Source: Scatosoma sp045643825 (GTDB lineage Bacteria > Bacillota > Clostridia > Christensenellales > Borkfalkiaceae). From it: a stretch of DNA of 55,565 bases. The stretch spans positions 1 to 55,565 of the forward strand of contig JAZRFV010000057.1 of the NCBI GenBank assembly GCA_045643825.1, read 5' to 3'. The position numbers were made by a program, and so were the translations under genes. The notes beneath the pieces were generated by a model. That model made no database searches. It was not told where the DNA came from and worked only from the letters and a program-made list of their open reading frames with translations. Below, in pieces: positions 8,700-16,474 of the stretch (positions are counted from its first letter, which is position 1; every line of letters begins with the position of its first letter).

Positions 8700-9650
8700 T
8701 TAGATTTCGATTTGTGCGATAACGCCCTTAAGCACTTCTGCACTGTTTTGCATTTTTGCAAGCTCTTCGTCGGAAAGCTTCGGCGTCAAGGTGGTTACGA
8801 TACCATCTTTACCAACTACGCAAAGCGTGGAAAGAGCAACGTCGGAAATGCCATATTCACCTTCAAGCACGGTCGAAACGGGCAAAACCGTGTTCGCATC
8901 AGCATAGATGCTGTTTACAACCTTCATTACGGAGGTAGCAATACCATAGAAGGTTGCGCCTTTACCAGCGATGATTTGACCGCCAGACTTCTTAACATAT
9001 TGTTCTACTTCTTCGTGCGTGTAAGCAGAAACCTCTACTCCTTCTTTTGCCGTCAAGGAAGCCTCGAATTCGTCAAGAGGGATACCGGAAATATTTGCCG
9101 TGGACCAAGCAACGAAGGAAGAGTCGCCGTGTTCACCCAAAACGTATGCGTGTACCTGTTGCTGATTTACCGAGTACAATTCGGAAAGACGCGTTCTCAA
9201 ACGAATACTGTCAAGCGTACAGCCCGTACCGATTACACGGTTCTTGGGAACACCCGTAATCTTGCAGAATACGTAGGTGAGGATGTCTACGGGGTTAGCT
9301 ACGAAAATGTAAAGTGCATCAGGTGCGTATTTAACGATTTGAGGAGCGATGCTCTTCAAAATGTTTACGTTGATTTGCGTCAAGTCAATACGGGACTGAC
9401 CAGGCTTTCTACCAACACCAGACGTTACGATAACCATATCGGAACCTGCTGCATCTTCGTAGGTACCGAAGTACACTTTCGTGGGGTAAAGGTAAGGCGT
9501 AGCCTGAATCATGTCAAGAGCTTCCCCTTTTGCCTTTGCTTCATTTACGTCGATCAATACGATTTCCGAAACGGAACCCGTCGTCATCAAGGTGTACGCT
9601 ACCGTAGCACCAACAGAACCTGCACCAATGATTGTCACTTTGTTGTTCAT
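8700..9650 (-). CDS. LDH-like malate dehydrogenase (predicted from Arg at the specificity position)
   Basis: A 316-residue NAD-dependent 2-hydroxyacid dehydrogenase of the LDH/MDH superfamily. GAGSVGA (9-15) is the dinucleotide loop, D34 favours NAD(H), and D147, R150 and H174 (GEHGD) are the catalytic set. The overall sequence looks like lactate dehydrogenase, but the mobile loop reads GVGRKPGQSR with Arg81 where LDH has Gln102. That single exchange is known to switch an LDH to malate dehydrogenase, so oxaloacetate/malate is predicted. Cotranscription with fumC agrees. The start was set at ATG 9650 because GGAG precedes it; the longer frame lacks a good signal. Lactate dehydrogenase remains possible. 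Confidence 0.8.
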   Translation of the reverse strand: MNNKVTIIGAGSVGATVAYTLMTTGSVSEIVLIDVNEAKAKGEALDMIQATPYLYPTKVYFGTYEDAAGSDMVIVTSGVGRKPGQSRIDLTQINVNILKSIAPQIVKYAPDALYIFVANPVDILTYVFCKITGVPKNRVIGTGCTLDSIRLRTRLSELYSVNQQQVHAYVLGEHGDSSFVAWSTANISGIPLDEFEASLTAKEGVEVSAYTHEEVEQYVKKSGGQIIAGKGATFYGIATSVMKVVNSIYADANTVLPVSTVLEGEYGISDVALSTLCVVGKDGIVTTLTPKLSDEELAKMQNSAEVLKGVIAQIEI

Positions 9651-9739
9651 AATTTTTATCTCCATTTGTTTAATTTTTTTCAAGCTCAATACGCGTTGAC
9701 TGGACACAATACCCCAAGCCTACGCAATCATACGATTTT

Positions 9740-9768
9740 ATTATAGCATATTTTACCCCAAACACAAA
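9740..9768 (-). promoter_or_regulatory. Promoter of the mdh-fumC-hdr-flx-frd operon
   Basis: TATAAT at 9740-9745 with TTTGTG at 9763-9768, 17-bp spacer. The -10 is perfect and the -35 is weak, about 90 bases ahead of the ATG. A weak -35 is compatible with an activator, but I see no clear Rex- or Crp-type palindrome between here and 9860; the rest of the stretch is AT-rich without a gene. Confidence 0.55.
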
Positions 9769-9863
9769 ACATTTGAAGGGCTTTCTTGCAATTTTTAATC
9801 GTTAAATCGATAAATTTTTATCATTATGACGTTTTTACATAGTAAAACCGAAATTTTTACGCT

Positions 9864-9899
9864 AAAAAAGAAAAAACCTTGCCAAATAGACAAGGTTTT
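9864..9899 (-). terminator. Intrinsic terminator after the 159-residue membrane protein gene
   Basis: Perfect 9-bp inverted repeat (AAAACCTTG/CAAGGTTTT) with a 9-base loop, followed in the minus direction by a run of T with one C. It lies 5 bases after the stop codon of the gene at 9905. Confidence 0.9.
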
Positions 9900-9904
9900 A
9901 CCGT

Positions 9905-10384
9905 TTATTCATTTTCAAAAGCCTCTATCAAGGCAAGACCGCCCTCTATCAAGGTTAAAATGCCCGTCACCACAAAAATGATTTCAAGCGCAAAGGCCTG
10001 GTGGAACAAAAGCAAGCAACCGATCACGATAAACATGGATGGTAAGGCATATTCTAACACCGTCTTAAATAGCGTGTCGCAAGAGGTACGCTTTTTTATT
10101 TTATCGTAAAGAAGCAATATCCCTGCAATCAAGAGCAACGCGGCGACGATATACAATACCGCCTCCACAAGCACCCATCCACATACGATAATGAGTACGC
10201 CTGCCACCAATTTCACAACCGCAGTTGAAACGTAGCGATGGTAGATATCCACCGCCCCGAGCACAATCAAACACGAGCCTGCAATCGACATCAATATGCC
10301 GATAAATTTATCCTGCATGGCAATCAGTAAAACACCGACCACCATCGTAAGCGCCGCCGCAATGATCTTTTCGGTTTTCTTCAT
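9905..10384 (-). CDS. Small integral membrane protein, DUF308/HdeD-like
   Basis: A 159-residue hydrophobic protein with about six predicted membrane segments: roughly 7-25, 28-47, 57-75, 76-93, 113-130 and 133-152. A short basic loop (YDKIKKR) lies in the middle. This pattern of paired short helices rich in G, V, I and L is that of the DUF308/HdeD-like membrane proteins; the link is by pattern only. It follows the small cysteine-rich gene by 18 bases and probably shares its promoter. The function is unknown; HdeD relatives have been linked to acid stress, which cannot be tested here. Confidence 0.6.
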   Translation of the reverse strand: MKKTEKIIAAALTMVVGVLLIAMQDKFIGILMSIAGSCLIVLGAVDIYHRYVSTAVVKLVAGVLIIVCGWVLVEAVLYIVAALLLIAGILLLYDKIKKRTSCDTLFKTVLEYALPSMFIVIGCLLLFHQAFALEIIFVVTGILTLIEGGLALIEAFENE

Positions 10385-10402
10385 TTACACCTCGTTCAGC
10401 GT

Positions 10403-10597
10403 TTATCTATGACGACGAACCACCGCAATACGAACGTACTTGTTTTCATATCTATGTGCCGCTCTTGCACAGGGATACTTATCCGATTTGCTGCATTTTA
10501 CGCAAAAATCGTAATTACCGCACTTATCTTCGCCAGCCAAAACGCTATCGTACCATTTTCGATCGTCAATTTGACATTGCATCGTCTTAAAATCCAT
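10403..10597 (-). CDS. Small cysteine-containing protein of unknown function
   Basis: A 64-residue basic protein that I do not recognise. It starts at an ATG preceded by AAGGAG with 9-base spacing. A longer reading frame upstream exists but runs through the promoter. It has five cysteines, C8 near the start and then a compact set C26, C32xxC35 and C43, which could bind zinc or an iron-sulfur cluster. The C terminus is Arg- and His-rich (RIAVVRRHR). A strong ribosome binding site and a clear promoter (10662-10690) make it a real gene. It is followed by the small membrane protein gene. Confidence 0.6.
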   Translation of the reverse strand: MDFKTMQCQIDDRKWYDSVLAGEDKCGNYDFCVKCSKSDKYPCARAAHRYENKYVRIAVVRRHR

Positions 10598-10661
10598 CGT
10601 CACACACTCCTTATTATATGCAAAAAAGTTATATTTTACACCATTACTTTCTATCATATTT

Positions 10662-10690
10662 ATTATATACAATTTTATTTTTTAAAGCAA
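10662..10690 (-). promoter_or_regulatory. Promoter for the two small genes at 9905-10597
   Basis: TTGCTT (10685-10690), 17-bp spacer, TATAAT (10662-10667). The transcript leader would be about 60 bases and AT-rich. Confidence 0.7.
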
Positions 10691-10729
10691 TAGTTTTTCG
10701 CCACTTTTCGACATTTTTTTCGGTAAAGT

Positions 10730-11653
10730 TTAAATTTCTTTTACAGTCAGCGTTGACAAAACCTCTTTATATTTTTCTTCCGTGAAGGAGGTTTGCCCTA
10801 CCGACATTACCGCCGCCGTACCTGCCGCAACGCCCGTACGCAAGATATCCTGTAAGGACGCGCCTTTCTCTAACCCAAGCGCCGCCGCGGCTACCATCGC
10901 ATCCCCTGCGCCCACCGTAGAATTGACGGCAACGTTGATGCTTCTACAATAATAATTATGCGAGCCGTCCGTGATTACCGCACCCTTTCTTCCTAAGGAA
11001 AGAAGGACTATTTTTGCGCCTCGGTTAATCAGCTCGTGACAGCCGTCCAGCATATCCTCTTTGCTTTCTATCGCCCTGCCGAGTGTATCCTCCAACTCGT
11101 CAACGTTCGGTTTCACCAAATCCACACCCTCGTTTAAAGCCGCAAACATACGCACCCCCGAGGCATCTACAATCTTCAAAGACCGTTCGTCCACCGCCTT
11201 AACAAGCTTTGCATAATAGTCCGCATCCACTCCACGGGGAAGGCCGCCCGATAATACCGTTACACTGCTACGAGCGGACAAGGAATTGACCGTAACGAGA
11301 ACCTCCTCAAGGTTTTGCGAAGAAACCTCCTGCCCGACGTCGTTCACCTCCGTCAGCATTGCCCTACGGTCGATAAATTTATAATTTTCACGTACCCTGC
11401 CTTCATTCCACGCAAAGGTAAAAGGCACCCCTTCTTTGTTTAATGCGTTTTCAAACATAAAGCCGTTTTCCTTATACATAACGCCCGTTATGTACGGATC
11501 ACCGCCCAATCTTTTCACGCCGATGGCTACGTTTAACGCTTTGCCACCCAAAGACAACGCCTTACGCTTTACAACGTTGGTTTTTCCTACCTTAAACTCG
11601 TCAAGCTCTACCGTTACGTCCACGCAAGGACTCATACAAACAGTTAAAATCAT
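10730..11653 (-). CDS. PfkB-family phosphosugar kinase, probable 1-phosphofructokinase
   Basis: A 307-residue ribokinase-fold kinase. The N-terminal phosphosugar-binding region has GGKALNVAIG (usual form GGKGINVA), and the C-terminal signature is NSTVGAGDAM, whose Asp is the catalytic base. Length fits 1-phosphofructokinase (FruK) and tagatose-6-phosphate kinase (LacC), which cannot be told apart here. No PTS gene or FruR-type regulator accompanies it; it has its own promoter. The neighbouring PfkA suggests a general role in sugar phosphate metabolism. No clear terminator was seen between its stop and the next gene's promoter at 10690. Confidence 0.85.
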   Translation of the reverse strand: MILTVCMSPCVDVTVELDEFKVGKTNVVKRKALSLGGKALNVAIGVKRLGGDPYITGVMYKENGFMFENALNKEGVPFTFAWNEGRVRENYKFIDRRAMLTEVNDVGQEVSSQNLEEVLVTVNSLSARSSVTVLSGGLPRGVDADYYAKLVKAVDERSLKIVDASGVRMFAALNEGVDLVKPNVDELEDTLGRAIESKEDMLDGCHELINRGAKIVLLSLGRKGAVITDGSHNYYCRSINVAVNSTVGAGDAMVAAAALGLEKGASLQDILRTGVAAGTAAVMSVGQTSFTEEKYKEVLSTLTVKEI

Positions 11654-11696
11654 TAAACCCTATTCCCCTTACGGCGCCCTTTCACGCCACTATTAT

Positions 11697-11725
11697 ATTA
11701 TATATCAAACACCGCAAAATTGCAA
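11697..11725 (-). promoter_or_regulatory. Promoter of the PfkB-family kinase gene
   Basis: TTGCAA (11720-11725), 17-bp spacer, TATAAT (11697-11702), about 45 bases before the start codon. A second overlapping TATAAT sits 5 bases further on. Confidence 0.75.
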
Positions 11726-11756
11726 TACCAAAACAAATTTTTCTTGCAATTTTCAC

Positions 11757-11785
11757 AAAAAAAGAAGGTCGCTAAAAGCAACCTT
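11757..11785 (-). terminator. Intrinsic terminator after pfkA
   Basis: Stem AAGGTTGC/GCGACCTT with one mismatch around a 5-base loop, followed by C and a run of seven T in the minus direction, a few bases after the pfkA stop. Confidence 0.88.
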
Positions 11786-11792
11786 ACTTTTT

Positions 11793-12752
11793 TTACATAG
11801 AAATCATTTGCAACGTTTCATACAGCTCGTAATTGAAGGTTTTCTTCATAGAAACCGCCTCAATAATGTCCATATCGATAATTTTGTTATCACGGATACC
11901 AACCACTCGGTTGCCGATGCCGTCGTTCAACAGGCGTACTGCTTTGTTACCAAATTGCGCCGCTAACATTCTATCCGACATCGTAGGCGAGCCGCCACGC
12001 TGTACGTGACCGATACAGGTGGGACGAACGGAATATTCGGTAACCTGCTGTAATTGATTTGCGAATTTTTCCGCGCTCATAACACCTTCTGCAATAACGA
12101 TAATGTTGGAGTGTTTGCCGTGCGCACGGGAACGATTGATACGCGACGCAATTTCGTTCATATCAAAAGGAAGTTCGGGTACGACAATAATCTCCGCGCC
12201 CGAAGCGATACCGCTGTACAAAGCAATATCACCGCAATGTCTACCCATAACCTCTACGACGGAAACACGTTCGTGCGAGGTCATCGTATCACGCAACTTA
12301 TTAATGATGTCAAGGCAGGTATTAACCGCCGTATCAAAGCCAAGCGTATAGTCGGTATATTCAAGGTCGTTATCAATCGTACCAGGGATACCGATGGTAG
12401 GGATACCATATTCGCTCAAGGTTTTTGCACCCTTAAACGAGCCGTCACCACCGATAACAACCAACCCTTCGATACCGTGTTTTTCCAAGGTATCAAGCGC
12501 CTTCTTTTGACCTTCTACCGTCAGCATTTCCAAGCATCTTGCCGTTCTCAAACGAGTCCCACCGCATTGTACGATGTTGGATACACTACGCATCTCCATT
12601 TTTACAAGATTATCATCAATCAAGCCAGCATAGCCACGCTCAATACCATATACCTCCATACCGTAGAAGATACCCGAACGCACAACCGCACGGATTGCCG
12701 CGTTCATACCAGGTGCGTCGCCGCCGCTCGTCAATAAACCAATTCTTTTCAT
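11793..12752 (-). CDS. pfkA: ATP-dependent 6-phosphofructokinase
   Basis: A 319-residue cytoplasmic enzyme phosphorylating fructose 6-phosphate in glycolysis. GGDAPGMNAAIRA at the N terminus and VIGGDGSFKGA bind ATP; the Gly after GGD (GGDGS) is the residue that marks ATP- rather than pyrophosphate-dependent enzymes. PGTIDND holds the catalytic Asp. Full length for bacterial PfkA (about 320). It follows dnaE, a gene order common in Clostridia, but has its own promoter and a terminator. Confidence 0.96.
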   Translation of the reverse strand: MKRIGLLTSGGDAPGMNAAIRAVVRSGIFYGMEVYGIERGYAGLIDDNLVKMEMRSVSNIVQCGGTRLRTARCLEMLTVEGQKKALDTLEKHGIEGLVVIGGDGSFKGAKTLSEYGIPTIGIPGTIDNDLEYTDYTLGFDTAVNTCLDIINKLRDTMTSHERVSVVEVMGRHCGDIALYSGIASGAEIIVVPELPFDMNEIASRINRSRAHGKHSNIIVIAEGVMSAEKFANQLQQVTEYSVRPTCIGHVQRGGSPTMSDRMLAAQFGNKAVRLLNDGIGNRVVGIRDNKIIDMDIIEAVSMKKTFNYELYETLQMISM

Positions 12753-12778
12753 ATTACACCTCTCATTTGTACCATACT

Positions 12779-12806
12779 ATTATATCAAATTCTTTACAAA
12801 AAGCAA
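12779..12806 (-). promoter_or_regulatory. pfkA promoter
   Basis: TTGCTT (12801-12806), 16-bp spacer, TATAAT (12779-12784), just after the end of dnaE and about 27 bases before the pfkA ATG. Confidence 0.7.
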
Positions 12807-12831
12807 GCTTACAATAGCTATTTTTTAACTT

Positions 12832-15800
12832 TTATAAGAATTTAATACAATTTTCGGGCAAGAAGCTTGCCAACTCTGCAAAAAGCGCCTTATTCGGGTT
12901 TACTTTATGAGAACACATCATCTTTTTTCTGTCTTTCACGAAGCATACAACCGTTTCACCAGGATAGAAGGAAAGTGTCTCCAACAATTCGTCCACGTCC
13001 TCATCTTCCATGTCCGTGATATTCAACCACAAGCATTTATCGGCGTTCGATTTTTCTTCGCTTACGGGGGCAGGAGCACCATTTGCCGTGCTTGCCGTTG
13101 CAGACTTTTGCTCCGCTTCCTCAATCGTAAATTCCCACATCTTATCTACGATAATTGCAGGAACTTTTTCGTCCTCAACACTCATTTTACCCGACAAGGA
13201 AACTACCCTATCGCTATCCAAGAAGCCACGGATACGTTCGTACACCTTCGGGAAGCATACACACTCTACCGAGCCGTACAAATCCTCCACCGTTACAAAC
13301 GCCATGAACGAGCCACTACGGGTTTTCAGCTTCTTATAGGTGGAAATCATGCCACCCATCGTCACCTGCTGACCATCTTGGATATCGTGGTAGGTTTTTC
13401 TACCCGTTTCCTCGTCCTCTTCATAATCGTTCAGCATAGAACAGTTGAAGGTTCTATCCTTGAAATAGGGCAAGAATTTTTCGAAGGGGTGACCGCTGAC
13501 GTATACGCCGAGTACGGATTTTTCCTTCGATAATTTTTCCATTGTTTCAAATTCTGGAATGTTCGGGTATTGAATTTCAATCGCTTGCTCTTCGATAAAC
13601 TCGCCAAACAAGGAAATTTGAGCCCCGCCCTTTTGCTTTTCCATTGCATTGACGCGCGTCAGCACTTCCTCATACACCGCAGCAACCTGCGCACGGTTAT
13701 ACCCAAAGCAATCGAATGCACCCGCATAAATCAAGCTTTCTACGATACGCTTGTTGATATATTTTGCACAACGGGTAGCAAAGTCCGAGAAATCCTTAAA
13801 CAAGCCGTTTGCCTCGCGCTCTTGAATAACCGAAGCAATCGCATCCTGACCAACGCCACGAAGCGCGCCCAAGCCGATACGAATCCCGTTGCCTTCTACC
13901 CAGAAAATATCCTTGGAATGGTTGATATCGGGAGGTAAAATCTCGATATTCTTTTCCTTCATGTACATGATGTACTTGGATACTTCGTCACTCTTATCAA
14001 TACGATCGTTCAAGATACCTGCAAGGAATTCCTTCAGGTAGAAATGCTTCAAATACGCCCTACGGTACGCTACCACAGCGTATGCCGCCGCGTGCGATTT
14101 GTTGAAGGCGTAGGATGCGAAGCTTTCCATATCACCGAAGATCTTTGCCGCAACCTCGGCAGGAATCCCCTTCGATACGCACCCCGAAATGTTTTCCGCA
14201 GGCGCACCATAAATGAATTTATCCTTCTGTTCCATCAGCTCTTTTTTCTTCTTTTTCGCCATTGCACGACGAACAAGGTCAGCTTGGCCATAGGTATAGC
14301 CTGCGAGCTGCTGGAAGATCTGCATTACCTGTTCCTGATACACGATAACGCCATAGGAATTTTTCAAAATCGGTTCCAAGAAAGGAGTATCATACACAAT
14401 CTTTTCGGGATGGTGTTTATTTTCGATATAGGTAGGAATGAAGTCCATGGGGCCCGGACGATACAAGGAAATACCTGCGATTAAATCTTCCAAGCAGTTG
14501 GGCTGAAGCTCTTTCATGAACTTCTTCATACCACCTTGTTCAAGCTGGAACACAGCATCGGTATCACCCGACGAAATCAATTGATATGCCTCGGGTACGT
14601 CTACACCGATTTTGTTAAAGTCAATCTCTACCCCGTGGCCAATCTTGATATAGTCCAAGGTATTTTGGATGTCGGTAAGGGTTGTCAAGGCAAGGAAGTC
14701 CATCTTCAACATCCCGACAGCCTCTACCTCTTTCATGTCGAATTGAGTAACGATATCGTCCCCGTTTCTCGCCAAGGGTACATTGTCCGCCAAAACCTTG
14801 TTACAAATAACGACACCTGCGGCGTGTTCTGACGTGTTCTTGGGCATGCCTTCCAGCTTCAAGCCCATATCGATTACACGGTGCAGTTCCTCATTCGTTT
14901 CATAAACCTCGATAAATTCGGGGTTCTTTTTATCCTTTTGTTCCTTTAACTTTTTGGCAATTTCCCCTCTCTTTTCTTCCGACAATTCGGGGTTGTCCAA
15001 TTCTTTTTCCAATTTAGGGATTTTAAGCCCCAACAATTCGCCGATCGAGGATTTACCGTCCATCAACTTTGCCACCTTATCCGTTTCCGAATATGGTACA
15101 CCCATAACACGCCCTACGTCCTTGATAACAGCACGCGAAGCGAGGGTACCAAAGGTAACGATTTGCGCTACGTTTTCAGGGTGGTATTTTTCACGCACGT
15201 ACTCGATTGTTTCGTGACGGCGTTTTGTACAGAAATCGACGTCGAAGTCGGGCATGGATACACGATCAGGGTTCAAGAAACGCTCGAAAATCAAATCGTA
15301 TTTCAAAGGATCCACGTCGGTAATACCGATGGAATATGCAACGATACTACCTACCCCCGAACCACGGCCAGGGCCTACGGGGATATTGTTCAATCGAGAC
15401 CAGTTGATATAGTCCCATACAATCAAGAAGTAATCGGCAAAGCCCATACTGATGATAATGTCAAGCTCGTACTCCGCTCTTTTCTTGATTTCCTCCGTAA
15501 TTTCCGCGTAACGCTTGGGCAAGCCTTCCCAGGTCAAGCGTGTCAAATAGTCGGGCGAGGTAGAGCCGTCGTCCGGCTTATACAAAGGGATAAGCGAAGT
15601 ATCACGAACGGGATCACCGTTGGGTTTGAGGTCAAAAACGGGTTCCTCAATCTTATTTGCAATCACACGAGTGTTAGAAATTGCCTCGGGAACGTAGTTG
15701 AACAGCTCCAACATTTCATCCCCTGATTTCATGTAAAATTCGTGTTGTTCAAAACGCATTTTGGGTTGCGCAAGGGTGGATTTTGTCTGGATACAAAGCA

Positions 15801-16449
15801 AAATTTCGTGTGCTTCCCAATCCTCTTTTTCGATATAATGCACGTCGTTGGTGGCAACCATTTGGATGTCCAACTCACGGGCAAGCCTAATAAGGTCGGG
15901 TAAAATTTGTCTTTGTTCCGCTATGCCGTGGTCCTGCAACTCGATGTAGAAATCCTCACCGAAGATACCCTTCATTTCGAGCGCCCATTCTCTCGCGCCC
16001 TCATAATCGCCACGGAGCAAAAGCTGTGGAATGCGCCCAGCCAAACATGCGGAGAGGCAAATTACCCCTTCGCTGTATTGTTTAATCAGGTCGTAACTGA
16101 TACGAGGCTTACCACCGTAATAACCGTCGATATAGGAAAGCGAATCCAGCTTAACGATGTTTTTATAACCCGTCTTATTTTTCGCAAGTAAAACGATATG
16201 CTCGTTTTTACCAGGACGCTTTTCCAGGTGATTGTCTACGGCGTACAATTCGCACCCGATAATGTATTTAATGCCTTTTTTTACACATTCTTCCGCGAAA
16301 TACAAGGAAGCGTACATATTGCCGTGGTCGGTAATCGCGCAGGTATCAATGCCGTTTTTAACGAGGTGTTGAATTAAATCATCCACCTTTGCCGCGCCGT
16401 CCAAAAGACTGTATTCCGTGTGTAAATGTAAGTGTACAAAATCCGTCAT
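12832..16449 (-). CDS. dnaE: DNA polymerase III subunit alpha, DnaE type
   Basis: A 1205-residue replicative polymerase subunit. Order of parts: PHP domain at 1-about 275 (HLHLHTEYSLLDGA, DHGN), polymerase palm with PDFDVDF holding catalytic aspartates, the VGPGRGSG nucleotide-binding segment, fingers, helix-hairpin-helix region, and a C-terminal OB fold (GGMISTYKKLKTRSG...SVECVCFP). It lacks an exonuclease insertion, so it is DnaE and not PolC. Length is normal (about 1150-1200). It starts 25 bases after whiA and seems cotranscribed with murB-PHP-whiA. The last about 80 residues after the OB fold are Glu/Ala-rich linker plus a small terminal domain. Confidence 0.97.
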   Translation of the reverse strand: MTDFVHLHLHTEYSLLDGAAKVDDLIQHLVKNGIDTCAITDHGNMYASLYFAEECVKKGIKYIIGCELYAVDNHLEKRPGKNEHIVLLAKNKTGYKNIVKLDSLSYIDGYYGGKPRISYDLIKQYSEGVICLSACLAGRIPQLLLRGDYEGAREWALEMKGIFGEDFYIELQDHGIAEQRQILPDLIRLARELDIQMVATNDVHYIEKEDWEAHEILLCIQTKSTLAQPKMRFEQHEFYMKSGDEMLELFNYVPEAISNTRVIANKIEEPVFDLKPNGDPVRDTSLIPLYKPDDGSTSPDYLTRLTWEGLPKRYAEITEEIKKRAEYELDIIISMGFADYFLIVWDYINWSRLNNIPVGPGRGSGVGSIVAYSIGITDVDPLKYDLIFERFLNPDRVSMPDFDVDFCTKRRHETIEYVREKYHPENVAQIVTFGTLASRAVIKDVGRVMGVPYSETDKVAKLMDGKSSIGELLGLKIPKLEKELDNPELSEEKRGEIAKKLKEQKDKKNPEFIEVYETNEELHRVIDMGLKLEGMPKNTSEHAAGVVICNKVLADNVPLARNGDDIVTQFDMKEVEAVGMLKMDFLALTTLTDIQNTLDYIKIGHGVEIDFNKIGVDVPEAYQLISSGDTDAVFQLEQGGMKKFMKELQPNCLEDLIAGISLYRPGPMDFIPTYIENKHHPEKIVYDTPFLEPILKNSYGVIVYQEQVMQIFQQLAGYTYGQADLVRRAMAKKKKKELMEQKDKFIYGAPAENISGCVSKGIPAEVAAKIFGDMESFASYAFNKSHAAAYAVVAYRRAYLKHFYLKEFLAGILNDRIDKSDEVSKYIMYMKEKNIEILPPDINHSKDIFWVEGNGIRIGLGALRGVGQDAIASVIQEREANGLFKDFSDFATRCAKYINKRIVESLIYAGAFDCFGYNRAQVAAVYEEVLTRVNAMEKQKGGAQISLFGEFIEEQAIEIQYPNIPEFETMEKLSKEKSVLGVYVSGHPFEKFLPYFKDRTFNCSMLNDYEEDEETGRKTYHDIQDGQQVTMGGMISTYKKLKTRSGSFMAFVTVEDLYGSVECVCFPKVYERIRGFLDSDRVVSLSGKMSVEDEKVPAIIVDKMWEFTIEEAEQKSATASTANGAPAPVSEEKSNADKCLWLNITDMEDEDVDELLETLSFYPGETVVCFVKDRKKMMCSHKVNPNKALFAELASFLPENCIKFL

Positions 16450-16474
16450 AATTCTTCCGTTTTTTTCTTTATTT

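Noticed and set aside
7065..9746. Plus-strand open frame of 893 codons
   Set aside because: It is the exact antisense register of hdrB, fumC and mdh, rich in Cys, Phe, Arg and Val, and arises from the lack of TTA, CTA and TCA codons in the sense genes.
9769..9863. Rex- or Crp-type operator upstream of the redox operon
   Set aside because: Only AT-rich imperfect repeats are present; none reaches a convincing dyad.
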